The translations under genes and the position numbers were made by a program. Under the pieces are notes generated by a model. That model searched no databases. It was not told the DNA's origin and saw only the letters and a program-made list of their open reading frames with translations. 32,243 bases of DNA, from positions 1-32,243 of the forward strand of contig JAGFNK010000583.1 of the NCBI GenBank assembly GCA_025769875.1, read 5' to 3'. Below are positions 29,981-32,243 of the stretch, piece after piece. Positions within the stretch are counted from its first letter, which is position 1, and every line of letters begins with the position of its first letter. The DNA comes from Russula earlei. Lineage: Eukaryota > Basidiomycota > Agaricomycetes > Russulales > Russulaceae.

Positions 29981-30290
29981 GATGATTACCCGAGACCCGT
30001 TCACGTCTTGTTTTTGGACACTGATCACACACTCTCTAGCTCAACAACTACGGCAAGCGCTCCCACGACCCTCGCCCTCCGGCGCTGCCACCCTCTCTCA
30101 CCACCGCCCCTCGCTCTTGCCGCCATCGCCTCCGCATAGACAACAGCAGCAACAGCAGCAACACGGCCGACGCTTGGCAACACCACGAGGCGCGACGACG
30201 CATTCGACACGCCGCGAGCACGCCTCATCCCCCTCCCTGCTTCGACACACCACACCCGCGTTCAACACCTTCGACACGCCGCAAGGCTCA
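29780..30290 (+). repeat. Dispersed Q/P/T-rich repeat, copy 2
   Basis: On the plus strand it repeats the order found on the minus strand at 1680-2217: CATCAGACCCTGCCACCACG, CCATCGCATCCCCGCCCACA, GCAGTGGCGAAGACCTCGTC, a CAG/CAA-rich run near 30140-30165, then GCTTGGCAACACCACGAGGC. Similarity is clear over most of the length but gaps separate the blocks. Copy 2 is better preserved in GC content. Confidence 0.6.
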
Positions 30291-30554
30291 GACTCGGACA
30301 AGGACGTGTCACACACTCGATCGTCCTCGGACACGGATCCCGTACCCGTACAGAGATTCAGCAACGGAAGGAACATAGTCACAACTGCAGAGCACATAGA
30401 TAATAAACTGGTCTGAACTGGTCCAGTGACCGTGGGGCAACTGCAAACAGACCGGTCTATGAAATTCATGAACCGGGCCGGGCCGGTTTCCCGAAGGTCA
30501 CATGGTGTCATAGTGGGAGAGGTACGGCGGTTGCTTGGATCCGATTACACTCGT
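30291..30554. other. No recognisable gene
   Basis: It holds the GGACC-type cluster at about 30405-30495 and otherwise nothing that I can name. Confidence 0.4.
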
Positions 30555-31001
30555 CTAGTCTCTCGTCCGGGACAACGCTCCCCTATCCACCAACGCCTTC
30601 GACTGGCTTTCTGTTCTCTTCCACCACAGTGCTCCCATTTTTTGCAGCACTTCCTGATCTTTATGTCCTCCTCCCATGCATAGATCAAACAATTCGATTT
30701 CTTGGGCTCGAGAACTCGGAAGCTCCTCCGGTAGACTATACCTCATATTCAAGGATTTGGCCATCTGTGCAGTAGTATCGAGCGTTTTGCGTCGGCGACG
30801 AGTGCGCCTCCCGGAGGACACGTTCGCCCCACCGCCACGGCCTGCCTCGCGCAATAGGCGCCCCAAAACAATAACAATTGCATTCCCAGCTTGACAGTGG
30901 TCAGGGTCCATATAGCAACAAGTCCCTAAACTGGTCCGCGCGCCCTTGAGCACTAAGCACGGCATCTCCCCGTAGCCCCGATCTTCCGTCCTTACTCTCA
31001 T
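30555..31001 (-). CDS. Unrecognised 148-codon open frame
   Basis: From ATG 31001 the frame encodes a basic protein with SSGRRTRRRRK near its middle and a more ordinary helical stretch after it (AQMAKSLNMRYSLPEEL, AQEIELFDLCMGGGHKDQEV). No family is recognised and no membrane segment or signal peptide is seen. It lies downstream of the SPFH relic on the same strand. It may be a real small gene, the end of a spliced one, or chance; the acidic/hydrophobic mix near the C-terminus is the only hint of coding. Confidence 0.3.
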   Translation of the reverse strand: MRVRTEDRGYGEMPCLVLKGARTSLGTCCYMDPDHCQAGNAIVIVLGRLLREAGRGGGANVSSGRRTRRRRKTLDTTAQMAKSLNMRYSLPEELPSSRAQEIELFDLCMGGGHKDQEVLQKMGALWWKRTESQSKALVDRGALSRTRD

Positions 31002-31210
31002 GAGGGCCCCTTACTTATGCACCCGGCTCAATAGACAGGAAACTTCAATGTTCGTGCCCCATGCACGTGCGAGACACTGAGGTACGCATATCCCATTCCC
31101 GTGTATTTACGCACCCTGCGGTCTTATTTTAATCTATAGCGCGTGTGTGTTGCCCGATCAAACAAACCTCGACCCTAATCAACCCTGGCCAGGGCCACTG
31201 AGCGAGCGGG

Positions 31211-31976
31211 TCATGGAGAAATTTGACATTCGAAGTCAGATGGGAAGGACATCGACGAGTAGAAAAATCTGAGTGCTGAGTGCCGGGTGGCCTCGGTCGG
31301 GATGAAGACGGCCTTGTTCCCAAACGCGGCCATGCTCGCGATCTCCTGCCGACGGCGGACCCATCTCCTGCGCGAACTCGTCCCTGATGTCCGCGTCTGC
31401 CTGCGCCTTGATGCGGATCGCTTCCGCTTCCGCCTCGACTGCGAGATGCGTCGCGTGCGTGCGCGCCTCAGCTTTGATGTGGGTGCGCTCGGAGACCACC
31501 TTTGCAGCCGCGATGATGGAGTACGCTTCGGCGTCAGATTCTGCCTGAAAAGACGGATCGGGTCAGTAGGGAGTGTGGGCTGCGTGTGGAGCCGGCAGGT
31601 ATGTTGCGAGCTTGTGCCTTGGTGCGGACGATGGACAGAACACCCTCTTCCTGCTTGACCTTGTCGCTGCTTTCACGATCAACGATCTGTGGAGGCGCTC
31701 GGTTAAGTCCTTATCTCATTTCACCACAGCGGAGAGGACTTTCCGCAGTGTCGATTTGAGCCTGCAGGGCACGTTTGGTGAGTTTATCCATCGTGCTCGC
31801 AATCTCGCCTGATATACTTGTCACAAAGTTATTATATGGTCACCCTTGAACTACCTATCAATGATCGCAAGGTCCTTCAGATTGATACCGTATTCGAGGG
31901 CGGCGGTATACAAATTGTCCGTCGCGTGTATTCCTAGCGCGTCAAGGAATTGAGAAGGGTTCTCTGTATCCTCCAT
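31211..31976 (-). pseudogene. SPFH/Band-7 (stomatin/flotillin-like) protein, decayed
   Basis: The minus strand reads AALEYGINLKDLAIIDR, then TAG where Gln is expected, FKG, an intron (GTGACC to TATATCAG, about 31810-31845), EIASTMDKLTKRALQAQIDT and a second likely intron. It continues with SSDKVKQEEGVLSIVRTKAQ, AESDAEAYSIIAAAKVVSER, AVEAEAEAIRIKAQADADI and RDEFAQEM. A frameshift near 31365 then leads to RRRQEIASMAAFGNKAVFIP, ending at a stop at 31211-31213. The Ala/Glu-rich heptads and IIDRxFKG followed by MDKLTxRALQAQ are typical of SPFH proteins, which form oligomeric membrane scaffolds. The donor expected after KAQA is missing. ATG 31976 is the first Met in frame, but the membrane-anchoring N-terminus is absent or further right. 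Confidence 0.7.
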
Positions 31977-32243
31977 GGCGTCGCCACCCAGAGAGCGTTG
32001 ATTAACTATGGAGCTGTAGTCGACTATGGAAAGGAGTCAAATCATCATGACAAAGACAATGGCATGGTGAGCAACGATCTGTGTCAGGTTGGACTGGGTC
32101 CTGTCTCAAAGGCGTCTCTTCTCTGTGTGTAGCGAGTTTGAGGGGCTCCTCCAGCTACCACTTGACGTACAGCTTTAAGCTCACCGAACCTGGTCAAGGG
32201 TGATTCTGTGGGTCCAGAGTCGTGAGTCGTCAACAGTGGAGCA
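31977..32243. other. No recognisable gene
   Basis: If the SPFH gene had an upstream part it should lie here on the minus strand, but I could not recognise its N-terminal membrane segment or an exon. Confidence 0.35.

Overview
The window looks like a piece of a filamentous basidiomycete genome, most likely an Agaricomycete. The evidence is short GT-AG introns of about 40-140 bp, a FunK1-type fungal protein kinase, fungal signalling-gene families (group III histidine kinase, Slt2-type MAPK, Rmd1/DUF155, DUF300) and a chromodomain Ty3/gypsy retrotransposon. No bacterial features (operons, Shine-Dalgarno sites), rRNA or tRNA genes were recognised. The region is a transposon graveyard holding broken host-gene fragments and one nearly intact host gene.

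Left part (1-5.4 kb): four different host genes are represented only by minus-strand, intron-containing fragments. From right to left these are Rmd1/DUF155 (4535-5345), a Slt2/Mpk1-class MAPK (about 3290-4480), a DUF300/TMEM184-like membrane protein (2225-2588) and a Nik1/Os-1-like histidine kinase (39-1545). All are decayed. Where a conserved catalytic residue has changed, the change fits a G:C to A:T transition. A Q/P/T-rich dispersed repeat lies between the histidine kinase and DUF300 pieces and recurs, inverted, near 29.8-30.3 kb.

Middle part (5.4-14 kb): a deep nest of insertions. A tandem repeat of about 150 bp (6836-7129 and 13711-14010) is split by a MITE with 3-bp target duplication TCA. 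That MITE is split by a 6.0-kb PIF/Harbinger-like element (7668-13691) with 160/169-bp terminal inverted repeats, a DDE transposase gene and a divergent Myb/SANT gene. This element is itself hit by a 1.07-kb inverted-repeat element inside a transposase intron (8379-9450), by a solo LTR (9765-10592, duplication CCACC) and by a second solo LTR of another family (12575-13457, duplication AGTGA).

Centre right (14-25.7 kb): a fragment of a chromovirus with a second MITE in it, then a full-length chromovirus (15076-22792, minus strand) with two LTRs, gag, a pol full of CGA-to-TGA stops, a chromodomain and an unusual extension ending in another CCHC knuckle. To its right is a truncated pogo-like transposase split by two more solo LTRs, then a near-perfect inverted repeat with 126-bp arms.

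Right part (25.7-32.2 kb): a second copy of a GAGCCG-rich repeat, the FunK1 kinase gene (26298-28715, minus, five or six exons, one apparent frameshift), a GC-rich low-complexity stretch with the second Q/P-rich repeat copy, an unrecognised 148-codon ORF, and a decayed SPFH/Band-7 gene (31211-31976). FunK1 is the only host gene here that could still be active. The rest records insertion, recombination and methylation- or RIP-like decay.
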